A stretch of 64,000 bases of DNA from contig NZ_VNIP01000006.1 in NCBI RefSeq assembly GCF_008370325.1, forward strand, positions 124,001 to 188,000, read 5' to 3'. Position numbers and translations under genes: made by a program. The notes beneath the pieces are model-generated. The model worked only from the letters and a program-made list of their open reading frames with translations. It was not told the origin of the DNA and searched no databases. Every line of letters starts with the position of its first letter. The stretch's first letter is position 1. Below, piece by piece: positions 11,510-21,900 of this stretch. The DNA comes from Martinezella tropici. Lineage in GTDB: Bacteria; Pseudomonadota; Alphaproteobacteria; Rhizobiales; Rhizobiaceae.

Positions 11510-13968
11510 CCGGCTCTCCAGATTTCCTTGGCGTATTGGCGGATCGTACGGTCGGAAGAGAACCAACCCATGCGAGCGGTGTTGTTGATCGTCTTGGCAT
11601 ACCATTCCGACGGATTGGCCCAGAGAATATCGACTTCGCGCTGCGCCGACGCATAGGCGTCGAAATCGGCGGCGACCATGAACCAGTCGTGGCTGTAGAT
11701 GCCGTCTATCAGGCTGGCATAGCGATTGCGGTCATCAGGAGAGAAGACGCCCGAGGCGATGGCCGATAGCGCCTGCGCGAGCTCGCGCGAACGCTCGATA
11801 ATGGCGCGGGGATCGTGGCCGTCGCTGCGGAGGTTGGCGACCTCATCGGCCTTGAGACCGAAGATGATGATATTGTCCTCGCCGACATTGTCGCGCATTT
11901 CGACATTGGCGCCGTCAAGCGTGCCGATCGTCAAGGCGCCGTTGAGGCCGAACTTCATGTTGCCGGTGCCTGATGCTTCCATGCCGGCGGTGGAGATCTG
12001 TTCCGAGAGGTCGGCGGCCGGAACCATGACCTCGGCAAGCGAGACATTGTAGTTCGGCACGAAGACGACCTTCAGCAGGCCGCGCACGGATGGATCGTTG
12101 TTGATGACGCGGGCGACATCGTTGATCAGCTTGATGATCAGTTTTGCGTTGTGATAGCTCGGTGCCGCCTTGCCGGCGAAGAGCTTGACGCGCGGCTGCC
12201 AATCCAGTTCGGGATGCGAGCGGATCTGATCGTAGAGCGCCACGGCTTCGATGACGTTCAGAAGCTGGCGCTTGTATTCGTGAATGCGCTTGATCTGGAT
12301 ATCGAACATCGCATTCGGATCGAGCTTGATGCCCATGCGGCTGGCGACGAGGTTGGAGAGCTGCACTTTGTTGGCACGCTTGACGGCGGCGAACTTCTCC
12401 TGGAAGGCGCTGTCGCGGGCGAACTGATCCAGCGGCTTCAACTGCTCGGCATCGTCGAGGAACGCGTCGCCGATGGTTTCGCGCACGAGGCTGGTCAAGC
12501 CCGGATTGCACTGCATCAGCCAGCGGCGCGGCGTGATGCCGTTCGTCTTGTTGTTGATGCGGTCGGGGTAGAGCTTGTGCAGGTCGGCGAAGACCGTGAC
12601 CTTCATCAGGTCGGTGTGAAGCGCCGAAACGCCGTTGATCGAATGCGAGCCGACAAAGGCAAGGTTGCCCATGCGCACACGACGATCGCCGTTTTCGTCG
12701 ATCAGCGAGATCGAGCGAATTTCCGTATCGCTGAAGTTGCGCAGCTTGCGTGCCTCGACAAGAATCTTGGCGTTGATGGCGTAAACGATCTGCATGTGGC
12801 GCGGCAAAAGCCGCTCGATCAGCGGAACGGGCCAGCTTTCCAGCGCCTCCGGCAGCAGGGTATGGTTGGTGTAGCCGAAGGTGTTTCTGGTGATATCCCA
12901 GGCCTTGTCGAAGTCGAAGCCGTGGACATCGACCAGCAGGCGCATCATCTCGGTGACGGAAACGGCCGGATGCGTATCGTTGAGCTGGATCGCAACCTTG
13001 TCGGCGAGATTGGTCAGATCGTCATATTGCTGCAGATGGCGGCGCAAGATGTCCTGCAGGGATGCGGAAGAGAAGAAGAACTCCTGGCGCAGGCGCAGCT
13101 CTTGGCCAGCGGGCGTCGCATCGGCCGGATAGAGGACGCGCGTCAGGCTTTCGGCCTTGTTGCTCTCGCGCAGCGCGCCGATATGGTCGCCGGCGTTGAA
13201 GGCATCGAGCAGGATCGGATCGATCGGCTGCGCCGACCAGAGGCGCAGCGTGTTGACGCGCTTGCCGCGCCAGCCGACGACGGGCGTGTCGAAGGCGGTG
13301 GCAATGACGCGCTCGGCCGGCTTCCAGACGTAACGCGGCTGATCGTCATGGCCGTTGACGGTCTCGACAGCGCCGCCGAAGCCGATTTCATAGGAGCTTT
13401 CCTGACGTTCGAATTCCCAGGGGTTGCCGTGCGCCAGCCAGGTTTCGGGCAGTTCCACCTGCCAGCCATCGGCCATCTGCTGGCGGAACAGACCGTGGAC
13501 ATAACGAATGCCGTAGCCATAGGCCGGCACATCGACCGTTGCCATGGATTCCATGAAACAGGCGGCGAGACGGCCGAGGCCGCCATTGCCGAGGGCCGCA
13601 TCGGGCTCGATGCCGGCGATGACACGGATGTCGACGCCGAGCGAGGAAAGCGCGTTGGTGATCTCCTCCATCAGGCCGAGATTGGAGACGGCATCGCGCA
13701 TCAGGCGGCCGATCAGGAATTCGAGCGATAGATAGTAGACACGCTTGGCACCGGTCTCATAGGTCTTGCGGGTCGATTCAATCCACTTGTCGATGACGCG
13801 GTCGCGAATGACGAGGATTGTTGCCGTCAGCCAGTCATGCGGTTTGGCGACCTTGGCGTCCTTGCCGATACGATAGGTCAGGCGCTCGATGATTTCTTCA
13901 GCAAGGATTTCGGGGCGGGAACTGCGTGGGGCTGGAACGGGGAGATCGGCCGTCGTCAAGTTATTCAT
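11506..13968 (-). CDS. glgP: Glycogen/maltodextrin phosphorylase
   Basis: GT35 phosphorylase of 820 aa releasing glucose-1-phosphate from glycogen with pyridoxal phosphate as cofactor. The PLP-lysine region EASGTGNMKFGLNGAL is clear near residues 650-670, followed by GTLDGANVEM. The start at 13968 is preferred over 13986 because GAGAG lies eight bases before it and nothing resembling a ribosome site precedes the longer start. First gene of the glycogen operon. Having both synthesis and breakdown genes in one operon implies that the flux direction is set mainly by enzyme regulation. Confidence 0.95.
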   Translation of the reverse strand: MNNLTTADLPVPAPRSSRPEILAEEIIERLTYRIGKDAKVAKPHDWLTATILVIRDRVIDKWIESTRKTYETGAKRVYYLSLEFLIGRLMRDAVSNLGLMEEITNALSSLGVDIRVIAGIEPDAALGNGGLGRLAACFMESMATVDVPAYGYGIRYVHGLFRQQMADGWQVELPETWLAHGNPWEFERQESSYEIGFGGAVETVNGHDDQPRYVWKPAERVIATAFDTPVVGWRGKRVNTLRLWSAQPIDPILLDAFNAGDHIGALRESNKAESLTRVLYPADATPAGQELRLRQEFFFSSASLQDILRRHLQQYDDLTNLADKVAIQLNDTHPAVSVTEMMRLLVDVHGFDFDKAWDITRNTFGYTNHTLLPEALESWPVPLIERLLPRHMQIVYAINAKILVEARKLRNFSDTEIRSISLIDENGDRRVRMGNLAFVGSHSINGVSALHTDLMKVTVFADLHKLYPDRINNKTNGITPRRWLMQCNPGLTSLVRETIGDAFLDDAEQLKPLDQFARDSAFQEKFAAVKRANKVQLSNLVASRMGIKLDPNAMFDIQIKRIHEYKRQLLNVIEAVALYDQIRSHPELDWQPRVKLFAGKAAPSYHNAKLIIKLINDVARVINNDPSVRGLLKVVFVPNYNVSLAEVMVPAADLSEQISTAGMEASGTGNMKFGLNGALTIGTLDGANVEMRDNVGEDNIIIFGLKADEVANLRSDGHDPRAIIERSRELAQALSAIASGVFSPDDRNRYASLIDGIYSHDWFMVAADFDAYASAQREVDILWANPSEWYAKTINNTARMGWFSSDRTIRQYAKEIWRAG

Positions 13969-14190
13969 ATTATCAACTCTCGCCATTTGTGATTTATATT
14001 CAGGGTGTTACGCCTGCGTAAAATCAAATTGCCTTTCCGTTTCACTATCAGTTTACGCACTGATGTAAAGCAGTTGCAACACGCGAGTTGAGCGGATGCG
14101 AAAATAGCCGCGAAAGATTTCCCCTTTGCGGGAAAAGACTTGATTTCGATAATGTTTCGGGCTGTTATTCGCGCATCGAACAAACGAAAA
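13969..14190. other. Intergenic region upstream of glgP
   Basis: AT-richer than its neighbours and without a credible ORF; it should hold the promoter of the glycogen operon. A short hairpin (TTTCCC / GGGAAA near 14117-14134) is visible. I could not fix a promoter with confidence. Confidence 0.4.
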
Positions 14191-14225
14191 GCCGCGCGAT
14201 ACTCGTATCGCGCGGCTTTTTCTTT
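14187..14225. terminator. Bidirectional intrinsic terminator
   Basis: Perfect 12-bp stem GCCGCGCGATAC / GTATCGCGCGGC at 14191-14216, extended by AAAA on the left and TTTTTCTTT on the right. On the minus strand it ends the TadG-like gene 42 bases after its stop. Confidence 0.85.
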
Positions 14226-14266
14226 GATGGGTATCTGTGGTTGCTTGGCATGAATGCCGGGCGCGA

Positions 14267-15514
14267 TCACTTGGTCAGGAGCGTCATTTGCTTCGATGTT
14301 TCGGTGGCGATTGTCGCAAAGGCCTTGAAGAGATCGGCCGCACTTTGGGGCGTAAAATAGTCGGAAGGCGAGGTAGCGCAGTACTTCAGCAGTGCTTGGC
14401 CATTTTCTGGTGCCATAAAGGCAATGGTATATACATGGATGCCGTTGCGGCGTGCCTTATCGCATTGGATTTTGGTATCTGTGTCAGCATTTGCTACGTT
14501 GTTGTTGCCGTCGGTCATGAACACGATGTACATGGTCGGATTTGTGACGCCGCTCTTATTCTTATGTTGGAGCTGCTCATTCGTCAGTCCTGCTGTTGTA
14601 GACGGTTTCGTCAACGCATCGACTGCCGCCGTAAAAGCGGGCGCCGAATTTGTAGAGCCATCTGACGTCAGGTTGTTGACATATCTTGTGACGCCGCTCT
14701 CGCCCCAAGCCAGAGAAGTCGCGGTCTGGGCGACAGAATTATAGGAATCCGCACCGGTGCGAACGTATATCATGTTGGGATCGGCGCTATTCAGTTGCGC
14801 GGCGAGATTGGACGTCGCAATTTTTAGCGATTCCATTTTCGTATAGTAATTCGCCGTGGTTGCGGTGCATGTACCCCACACCTGCCAGCCGTTCGTATTT
14901 GTTTTTAAACATCCATACGTATAGGTTTTGGTGGGTTGCTCGGTGTTGACGGTATCGGTGGCTTCATCCATTGAGCCGGAGCGGTCCAGAACGAAATACA
15001 TCGACAACGCGTTTTTCTGGGTTTCGGAAGTTTTGCCGCTGATCGAGGTACTAGAGGCGGCGATATTCATTGAACTTTGGCCGAGCAGGCGGGTCATGCC
15101 GTTCACGGGCATTGAATATGACGCACTCACGACGACTGAGTAGGCGGAATTTCCGGAGGAATCAGTGGTCTTTGTTACTGCGGTGTTGGTGCCGGCCTTC
15201 AGCGAGCTCGTAGTATTTGTATCCCCGCCGAGATAATTAGACATCTGGCCAAGGACGAAGTTGTTGGCGAGATCCTTGGCTGATGTCGTGGTCGCGCTAC
15301 CGTCGGCGAGCGCTGTCGCCGCAGCGAGCGCGGCGGAGTCCGTTGCTTCCTGAAGCTCGCTGTGCGACAGCGACATATTGGTGACGTCTACCGCCATGCC
15401 GCCCGCCGCTACCAATACGGGTACGGCAATCGCCGTTAGGATGCCAAAATTCCCGGCTCTGTCGCGTAGAAGTTGTTTTAATGCGCAAAGTATATCAGAG
15501 CCGGCAATCATCAT
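14267..15514 (-). CDS. TadG-like pilus-assembly protein with von Willebrand factor A domain
   Basis: Protein of 415 aa with a short cytoplasmic start, one membrane segment (about residues 22-43), the TadE/TadG-type stretch that follows (SHSELQEATDSAALAAATAL), a Ser/Thr/Asn-rich middle, and a C-terminal VWA domain. The metal-ion-dependent adhesion site is intact (Asp177-x-Ser179-x-Ser181, then a Thr and the MTDG loop). TadG-type proteins are tied to Flp/Tad pili and surface adhesion, but no other tad gene is nearby, so this is an orphan. An adhesin or mechanosensing role is inference. Base use is more AT-rich than its neighbours. Confidence 0.8.
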   Translation of the reverse strand: MMIAGSDILCALKQLLRDRAGNFGILTAIAVPVLVAAGGMAVDVTNMSLSHSELQEATDSAALAAATALADGSATTTSAKDLANNFVLGQMSNYLGGDTNTTSSLKAGTNTAVTKTTDSSGNSAYSVVVSASYSMPVNGMTRLLGQSSMNIAASSTSISGKTSETQKNALSMYFVLDRSGSMDEATDTVNTEQPTKTYTYGCLKTNTNGWQVWGTCTATTANYYTKMESLKIATSNLAAQLNSADPNMIYVRTGADSYNSVAQTATSLAWGESGVTRYVNNLTSDGSTNSAPAFTAAVDALTKPSTTAGLTNEQLQHKNKSGVTNPTMYIVFMTDGNNNVANADTDTKIQCDKARRNGIHVYTIAFMAPENGQALLKYCATSPSDYFTPQSAADLFKAFATIATETSKQMTLLTK

Positions 15515-15661
15515 GTCCGCCTATTAGAAAGAGTTAGATTCTAAGAACAGCGGGACTATCAATTACAAATATTAGTTGAAGGTTTAAGCGGCCAGTTGAT
15601 TTTTAACAAACTACATAATCTGGCGCGATTTGCTTCTGGCTTTTACTACTTTAAGTATATT
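15515..15661. other. AT-rich spacer upstream of the TadG-like gene
   Basis: About 150 bases, clearly more AT-rich than the flanking genes, likely holding the promoter of the minus-strand TadG-like gene. No ORF, and no certain promoter motif. Confidence 0.35.
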
Positions 15662-16540
15662 CTATTTTAGTGGAATAACATCTACGGCCTGAACGGCCTT
15701 CTGGCTGCCATAGCCTTTGAGCACGCCGATGACGGGGGCAACGTCCGAATAATCGCGGCCATAAGCAACGACGATATGGTCCATTCCGGCGGGAATATTG
15801 TTGGTCGGATCAAGCTCGATCCAGCCTGCCGTCTCCCCGCACCAGACGCGCACCCAGGCGTGCATGGCATCGGCGCCCTCAAGCCGTTCCTTCCCGGGCG
15901 GCGGGATGGTGCGCAGGAAGCCGCTGACATAGCCGGCGGGGATGCCGAGGCTGCGCAGCGCGATGATCATCACATGCGAGAAATCCTGGCAGACACCGCG
16001 CTTGAGACGAAAGGCTTCCTTCGGCGTGGTATCCACCGTCGTCGCCTTCGCGTCGTAGGTGAAATCCTTGTGTATCTGCGCACAGACCGCATGGGCGATC
16101 TGCAGCGTCGTCAGATTGGTCGATCGCCACTGCCTGCTGTAATCGGTGATTTCACTCGTCTCAGGCAGACGCGGGCTGCTGCCGAGGAAATGATGGGGCG
16201 AGGAAGGATCAATTGACCAGCAATCGTCGATTTCTTCAGGCAATTTGGCGAGCAGGGGCGAGAAGTCTGCCCCGACGGGCTGGCTTTCCACCTGCACACG
16301 CGCCTGCATGCGGATATCGAGCCTTTCATGCGGCTCGCGCATCAGGATCGAGGTTGCCGGGTGCTGGAAGAAGTCGGTGAAGTTCGATTGCTCGTCCGGG
16401 CCTGGGGTTATTTTCACCGAGCCGGCGATCAGCCGTTGCCGATGGGGCAGGGATAGCGGCATGACGCGCAATATATGCCGCGCGCCGCTTGCCGGCACGT
16501 CATAGATATAGCCCATGTGAAGCGAGAGATCGTAGAGCAT
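15662..16540 (-). CDS. Transglutaminase-like protein with bacterial transglutaminase N-terminal domain
   Basis: Papain-fold transglutaminase-like protein of 292 aa. An N-terminal beta domain (about 1-100) precedes the core, where the triad is complete: Cys184 in RGVCQDFSH, His228 in AMHAWVR, and Asp244 in ELDPTNN. No signal peptide is seen, so a cytoplasmic protease or amide-bond-handling enzyme is more likely than a cross-linking enzyme. The ATG at 16540 lies four bases after the stop of the ATP-grasp/alpha-E gene and removes an upstream overlap. It ends the three-gene operon 22296-15662. Confidence 0.85.
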   Translation of the reverse strand: MLYDLSLHMGYIYDVPASGARHILRVMPLSLPHRQRLIAGSVKITPGPDEQSNFTDFFQHPATSILMREPHERLDIRMQARVQVESQPVGADFSPLLAKLPEEIDDCWSIDPSSPHHFLGSSPRLPETSEITDYSRQWRSTNLTTLQIAHAVCAQIHKDFTYDAKATTVDTTPKEAFRLKRGVCQDFSHVMIIALRSLGIPAGYVSGFLRTIPPPGKERLEGADAMHAWVRVWCGETAGWIELDPTNNIPAGMDHIVVAYGRDYSDVAPVIGVLKGYGSQKAVQAVDVIPLK

Positions 16541-16544
16541 TACG

Positions 16545-18962
16545 TCATCCGAGATAGGTGCGTGCCAGCAGGTCGGAAAGCCGCTCCAGTTCCCGTGCCA
16601 GCTGCTGATAGACTTCAACAGTCATTGCTTCGGGCGTCATCACTGCCAGGCCGGAATGCAGGCGCATGGCTTCGCGGAAGAAGGGCGACATCTGGCCGTT
16701 GACGAAAGCATTCGGCAGTTGCTCGACCTCGCGGTGGATCTCGTTCATCTGGAAGAGGATCGAGCGCGGATTAAGGGGATCGAGCGCCAGAAGGTCGGTC
16801 ACTGTCAGGCGGGCGGTATTGACATTGTAGCGGCGGCGATGGGTCATGACGCTGTCGCCGATTTCCAGCAGCATGTCGAGCGCGCCATCGGGGGCATCGG
16901 GGCCGGACATATGGCCGAGCAGCCGCGTCATGTGCAGGCCGCGTTCGATATAGCGGCCGAGGGACAGGAAGCGCCAGCCGGTGAAGCGGTACATGTTTTC
17001 ATGCACGAGACCGGCAAAGCCTGCGAGCTTACGTAACAGGATCGTCATGGCATGGCTGGCGTCATCGCCGTGCTTCACCCGTTCCTTGAAGCGGCGTGCC
17101 GTCTTGGCGAGGTCGTTCAGCGCCAGCCAGCCGTCCGGGGAAAACCGGTCGCGGATGTTGCTGGCCGAATAGACGGCGCTGTCGATGTTGCGAAGCAGGT
17201 TTTCCGGCACGGCCTGCTTGGTATCGATGTCGATGGCGGCGAGATAGGCGCTGACGTCGGCAAGTAGCGGCTGTGTCGGGTCCGCCGATTCGGCAAACCG
17301 CCCATGCCAGGCGCGCAGGATGCGCAGGGCCCCTTCGGCCCGCTCGATATAGCGGCCGAGCCAGAAGAGGTTATCGGCGGCGCGGCTTGGTAGGCTTCCC
17401 GGCATATTGCGGGTGAAGGTCTCTTCGGCGGGCAGCAGCGTGTGCGCCTCGACGGGTTTGTCGGAGACGATCCAGACATCGGCAGCCGCCCCCCCGGCCT
17501 GCATGGCAATGGCGGCAACATCGTCGCCGCTGCCGATGCGGGCAAAGCCGCCGGGCATGATCTGCCAGCCGTTTTCCGTGCGGGCGGCGAAGACACGTAG
17601 GCTCATCGGCCGCGGCGTCAGCTTGTTGTTGACCCAGGCGGGCGTCGTGGAAAGTGTCACGACCTCCTGGCCCACCAGCTTGTGACCCTCTGTCGCCAGC
17701 CAGTCCGCGATCGAATCGCGGGCGGTGCTGCGCAGCGTCGAGCCGAGCACGGATTGGCCGTTGTCGTCGAAGAAGGGCATGCGGGAATAGGCCGGGCCGA
17801 TGACCATCTTCTCGATGTTTTCGGCGACATGTTCGCGCTCGCTCTTCTGGCCGCACCACCAGGTCGCGATCGACGGCAGCTTCAATTCCTCGCCGCGCAG
17901 ATGCCGACAGATGGTCGGCATGAAGGCGAGCAGGGCGCGCGTCTCAAGGATGCCGGAGCCGAGCGCATTGACGATGGTCACGGTCTGCGCCCGCAGGGCC
18001 TCGACCAAGCCGGGCGTGCCGATATGAGAGTGCTGGTTGAGTTCCAGCGGGTCCGCATAGGCCGCATCGAGGCGGCGCCAGAGCACGCTGATCGGCCGCA
18101 ACCCGGCGACGGTGCGCACCATCAGCTGGTCGTTGACGACGGTGATGTCCTCGCCCTCGAGCAGCATGAAGCCGAGATAGCGGGCAATATAGGCGTGTTC
18201 GTAATAGGTCTCGTTGGCCGGGCCGGGCGTCAGCACAGCGACGCGTCCCTCGCCACCGCGCTTGCCGCCCAGCAGGGCATCGCGAAAAGCGCCAAAGAAG
18301 GAGGCGAGGCGATGAACCTTGGTTTCCGCATAGATATCGGAGAAAGCGCGGGTGGTGGCGACGCGGGTCTCCAACGCGAAGCCGGCGCCTGACGGAGCCT
18401 GCGCGCGGTCGGCCAGCACCCACCAGTTTCCATCCGGGCCGCGGCCGACTTCGAACGCCAGGAAATGCAGATAGTGACCGTTCGCGGGCTTGACGCCGAC
18501 GAGCGGACGCAGGAATTCCGGATTGGCCGCGATCAAGGCCGGTGGCAGCAAACCCTCGCTCACAAGCCGGCTGTCGCCGTAGATATCGGCCATGACCGCT
18601 TCGAGCAGATCGGCGCGCTGGCGCAGCCCTTCCGAAAGCGATTGCCATTCGCGTTCATCGATAAGCACGGGAATATGCGAGATCGGCCAGCCGCGTTCGC
18701 TGACGCCAGCCGTTCCATAGGCTCGATAGAAAACGCCTGCATCGCGCAGATAGCGGTCGGCCCGGGCGAAACGCTCCGTCAGCTCCAGTTCCGACATGCG
18801 CGACAGCGCCGAAAGGAGGTTTTGCCAGACCGGGCGCACAGCGCCTTTGTTGTCGACCATTTCGTCGGCGACGCCGGGCAAAGGACGATAGGCAAAGGCC
18901 GGATCCTTGCCGGTTCCGGTCTTTACGTCGCCCCGCCGTTCCGTCGCCGGTTTTCTAGCCAT
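16545..18962 (-). CDS. Circularly permuted ATP-grasp protein fused to alpha-E domain
   Basis: Fusion of 805 aa. Residues of about 1-480 match the circularly permuted ATP-grasp family (COG2308 type), including VFYRAYGTAG and the VLTPGPANETYYEHAYIARYLG segment. From about 490 to the end is the all-helical alpha-E domain (DUF403, COG2307), starting near NLFWLGRYIERAEGALR, with a second SLGRYIERGLHM repeat. In many bacteria these are two separate genes next to transglutaminase genes, and comparative genomics predicts that they form amide bonds in an unknown peptide or peptide tag. Here it sits between a DUF2126-transglutaminase and a transglutaminase. Substrate unknown. Confidence 0.85.
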   Translation of the reverse strand: MARKPATERRGDVKTGTGKDPAFAYRPLPGVADEMVDNKGAVRPVWQNLLSALSRMSELELTERFARADRYLRDAGVFYRAYGTAGVSERGWPISHIPVLIDEREWQSLSEGLRQRADLLEAVMADIYGDSRLVSEGLLPPALIAANPEFLRPLVGVKPANGHYLHFLAFEVGRGPDGNWWVLADRAQAPSGAGFALETRVATTRAFSDIYAETKVHRLASFFGAFRDALLGGKRGGEGRVAVLTPGPANETYYEHAYIARYLGFMLLEGEDITVVNDQLMVRTVAGLRPISVLWRRLDAAYADPLELNQHSHIGTPGLVEALRAQTVTIVNALGSGILETRALLAFMPTICRHLRGEELKLPSIATWWCGQKSEREHVAENIEKMVIGPAYSRMPFFDDNGQSVLGSTLRSTARDSIADWLATEGHKLVGQEVVTLSTTPAWVNNKLTPRPMSLRVFAARTENGWQIMPGGFARIGSGDDVAAIAMQAGGAAADVWIVSDKPVEAHTLLPAEETFTRNMPGSLPSRAADNLFWLGRYIERAEGALRILRAWHGRFAESADPTQPLLADVSAYLAAIDIDTKQAVPENLLRNIDSAVYSASNIRDRFSPDGWLALNDLAKTARRFKERVKHGDDASHAMTILLRKLAGFAGLVHENMYRFTGWRFLSLGRYIERGLHMTRLLGHMSGPDAPDGALDMLLEIGDSVMTHRRRYNVNTARLTVTDLLALDPLNPRSILFQMNEIHREVEQLPNAFVNGQMSPFFREAMRLHSGLAVMTPEAMTVEVYQQLARELERLSDLLARTYLG

Positions 18963-18975
18963 TCACAGTTCCGTC

Positions 18976-21900
18976 TCAAATTCCTGCCGGCCGCCTGAGG
19001 TCGAGCGTCAGCGGGAATTCCACCGACGCAGTCTCCGGTCTCAAGGCGTAGCCACCCGCTGTATGCCCCCAAGGTTCGAATCGCGCAAGTCGTCGCGCTT
19101 CCGCCTCGTTGCCGTTGACCGGGAATGTCTCATAGTTCCGGCCGCCCGGATGGGCGACATGGTAGATGCAGCCGCCGATCGAGCGCCGTGACCATGTGTC
19201 ATAGATATCGAAGGTCAACGGCGTATCGATCGGGAGAACGGGATGCAGGCCCGAGGCCGGATGCCATGCCTTGTAGCGCACGCCGGCGACCGAAACGCCG
19301 GACACGCCCGTTGCCGTCAGCGGCACGGGGCGGCCGTTGCAGCTCACCGTATAACGCGATGGGTTTGATGTTTCGAACCGCACCTGCAGGCGTTCGACCG
19401 ACGAATCGACATAGCGGACGGTTCCCCCAACCGCGCCTTCTTCGCCGAGCACATGCCATGGCTCCAACGCCTGGCGCAGCTCCAGCTTGTTGCCTTCATA
19501 TTCGACCTCGCCGCAGAAGGGGAAGCGGAATTCGAGCTGCGCCTGGAACCATTCCGGAAGCACGCCGAAGCCGTTCTCACTGAGATCGGCGAGCACATCG
19601 AGAAAATCCTGCCAGACATAATGTGGCAGCATGAAACGATCATGCAGCGTCGTGCCCCATCGGGTGAATTTACCGTCGAGGGGATTGCGCCAGAAGCGGG
19701 CGATAAGGGCGCGGACCAGCAATTGCTGGGCAAGGCTCATGCGGGCGTTGGGCGGCATTTCAAAGCCGCGGAATTCGACGAGGCCGAGGCGTCCCGTCGG
19801 CCCATCCGGCGAGAAGAGCTTGTCGATGCAGATTTCCGAGCGGTGGGTATTGCCGCTGGAATCGGTCAGAAGATTGCGGAACAGGCGGTCCACCAGCCAG
19901 GGCAGCGGCGGGTTGCCGCGGCCGGGCGCAGGCACTTGGGCTACCGCAATTTCCAGCTCGTAGAGACTGTCATGGCGCGCTTCGTCGATGCGTGGGGCCT
20001 GGCTGGTCGGGCCGATGAACAGGCCGGAGAAGAGATAGGAGAGCGAGGGGTGTCGCTGCCAGTGCAGCACCAGGCTCTTCAGCAGGTCGGGACGGCGCAG
20101 GAAGGGACTGTCGTTCGGATTGGCCCCGCCAACGACGACATGGTTGCCGCCGCCGGTGCCGGTGTGACGGCCGTCAATCAGGAACTTGTCGGTGCCTAGA
20201 CGCGTCTGCCGCGCCTCTTCGTAAACCGCCGTCGTAATGTTGACGCAGTCCTGCCAATTCGATGCGGGATGGACGTTGACCTCGATCACGCCCGGATCGG
20301 GCGCGACGCGGATGACATTGATGCGTTCGTCCTGCGGCGGCGAATAGCCCTCGATATGGACCGGTAGTCCGAGCTCAGCCGCTGCATTTTCCGCTGCAGC
20401 CAAAAGTTCGAGATACTGCTCGATCCCTTCGGTCGGCGGCATGAAGACACAGAGCCGGCCATCGCGCGGCTCGACAGAGATGGCTGTGCGCACCGCGCCG
20501 CGGATATCGCCAAGCGTCTGTTCTACGCGTGATTGCGCGCCTTCATCGGCCTGGAACGAGGCTTCCGGCATGGCACGGCCGGCGGGCACGATGACTTCAG
20601 GCAATGGCGTGCGCGGAATGGAGGGATCGACGGTATGGATATAGGGATACCGCGACGGCGGTACATAAGGCAGGGTGCCGAGCGGCAGACGGTAGCCGAT
20701 CGGCGAGTCACCCGGCACCAGATAAAGTTTGCCGCGGCGCGTGCTCCATTTTTCGCTGACCCAGCGTGTGCCTGAGGCGCGCGCATTCCATGCCTGCACG
20801 GGAAGGACATAGCCGGTCGCCGTTGTCAGGCCACGCTCGAAGACGCGGGCAATACGGCTGCGTTCCTCGGGGTCCTTCAGCTTCGAATTGGACGGGTCGA
20901 CATTTTCCGGCAGGCTGCCTTCCTTGATGATCCATTCGGCCGGGTCTTCATAGGCCGGCAGCACCATCTCTGGCTCGATCGCCAGCTCTTTGGCAATCGC
21001 AGTCAGAAGCTTTCCGGCGTCGTCCGCACTTGCGCCGGTCTTGACGGTCTCTTGCGCAATCAAGGCGGGGTTCTGCCAGACGGGCTTGCCGTCCTTGCGC
21101 CAGTAAAGCGAGAAGGTCCAGCGCGGCAGGCTTTCGCCCGGATACCATTTGCCCTGACCATAATGCAGGAAGCCGCCAGGCGCGAAGCGTTCGCGCAGGC
21201 GACGGATCAACGTATCGGCCTTTTCACGCTTGGTCGGGCCGACGGCGGCCGTGTTCCATTCGTCCGACTCGAAGTCGTCGATCGAGATGAAGGTCGGCTC
21301 GCCGCCCATGGTCAGGCGCACGTCGTCGGCTTGCAGGACACGATCGATCTCCTCACCGAGCGCATTCAGCGCATCCCAGCTTTCGTCGGAGAAAGGCTTG
21401 GTGATGCGAGGATGCTCGGCGACGCGGGCGACCCTCATCGCGAAGTCGAATTCGGTCCTGGCCTCGCCGAAATAGCCGCCCGAGATCGGCGCGGCGTTGC
21501 GGTAATGCGGCGTGGCCGCAAGCGGGATATGGCTCTCGCCGGTCAAAAGGCCCGACGTCGGGTCGAGGCCGACCCAGCCGGCGCCGGGAAGGTAGACTTC
21601 GGCCCAGGCATGCAGGTCGGTGAAATCGACTTCGGTGCCGGAAGGGCCATCGAGCGCCTTCAGGTCGGGTGTCAGCTGAATGAGGTAGCCGGAGACGAAG
21701 CGGGCGGCGAGGCCGAGATGGCGCAGAACCTGAACGAGCAACCAGCTCGTATCGCGGCAGGAGCCTTTCGCCTTTTCCAAGGTCTCCTCAGGCATCTGGA
21801 CGCCGGCTTCCATGCGGATGACATAGCCGATCTCCTGCTGCAGCCGTGCGTTGAGGCCGACGATCATGTCGACGGTTTTTTGTTCCGAGCGGTCGAGCGT

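Noticed and set aside
14187..14225. Plus-strand small RNA ending at the strong terminator before the TadG-like gene
   Set aside because: The terminator is explained by the minus-strand gene; I could not find a matching plus-strand promoter or further structure.
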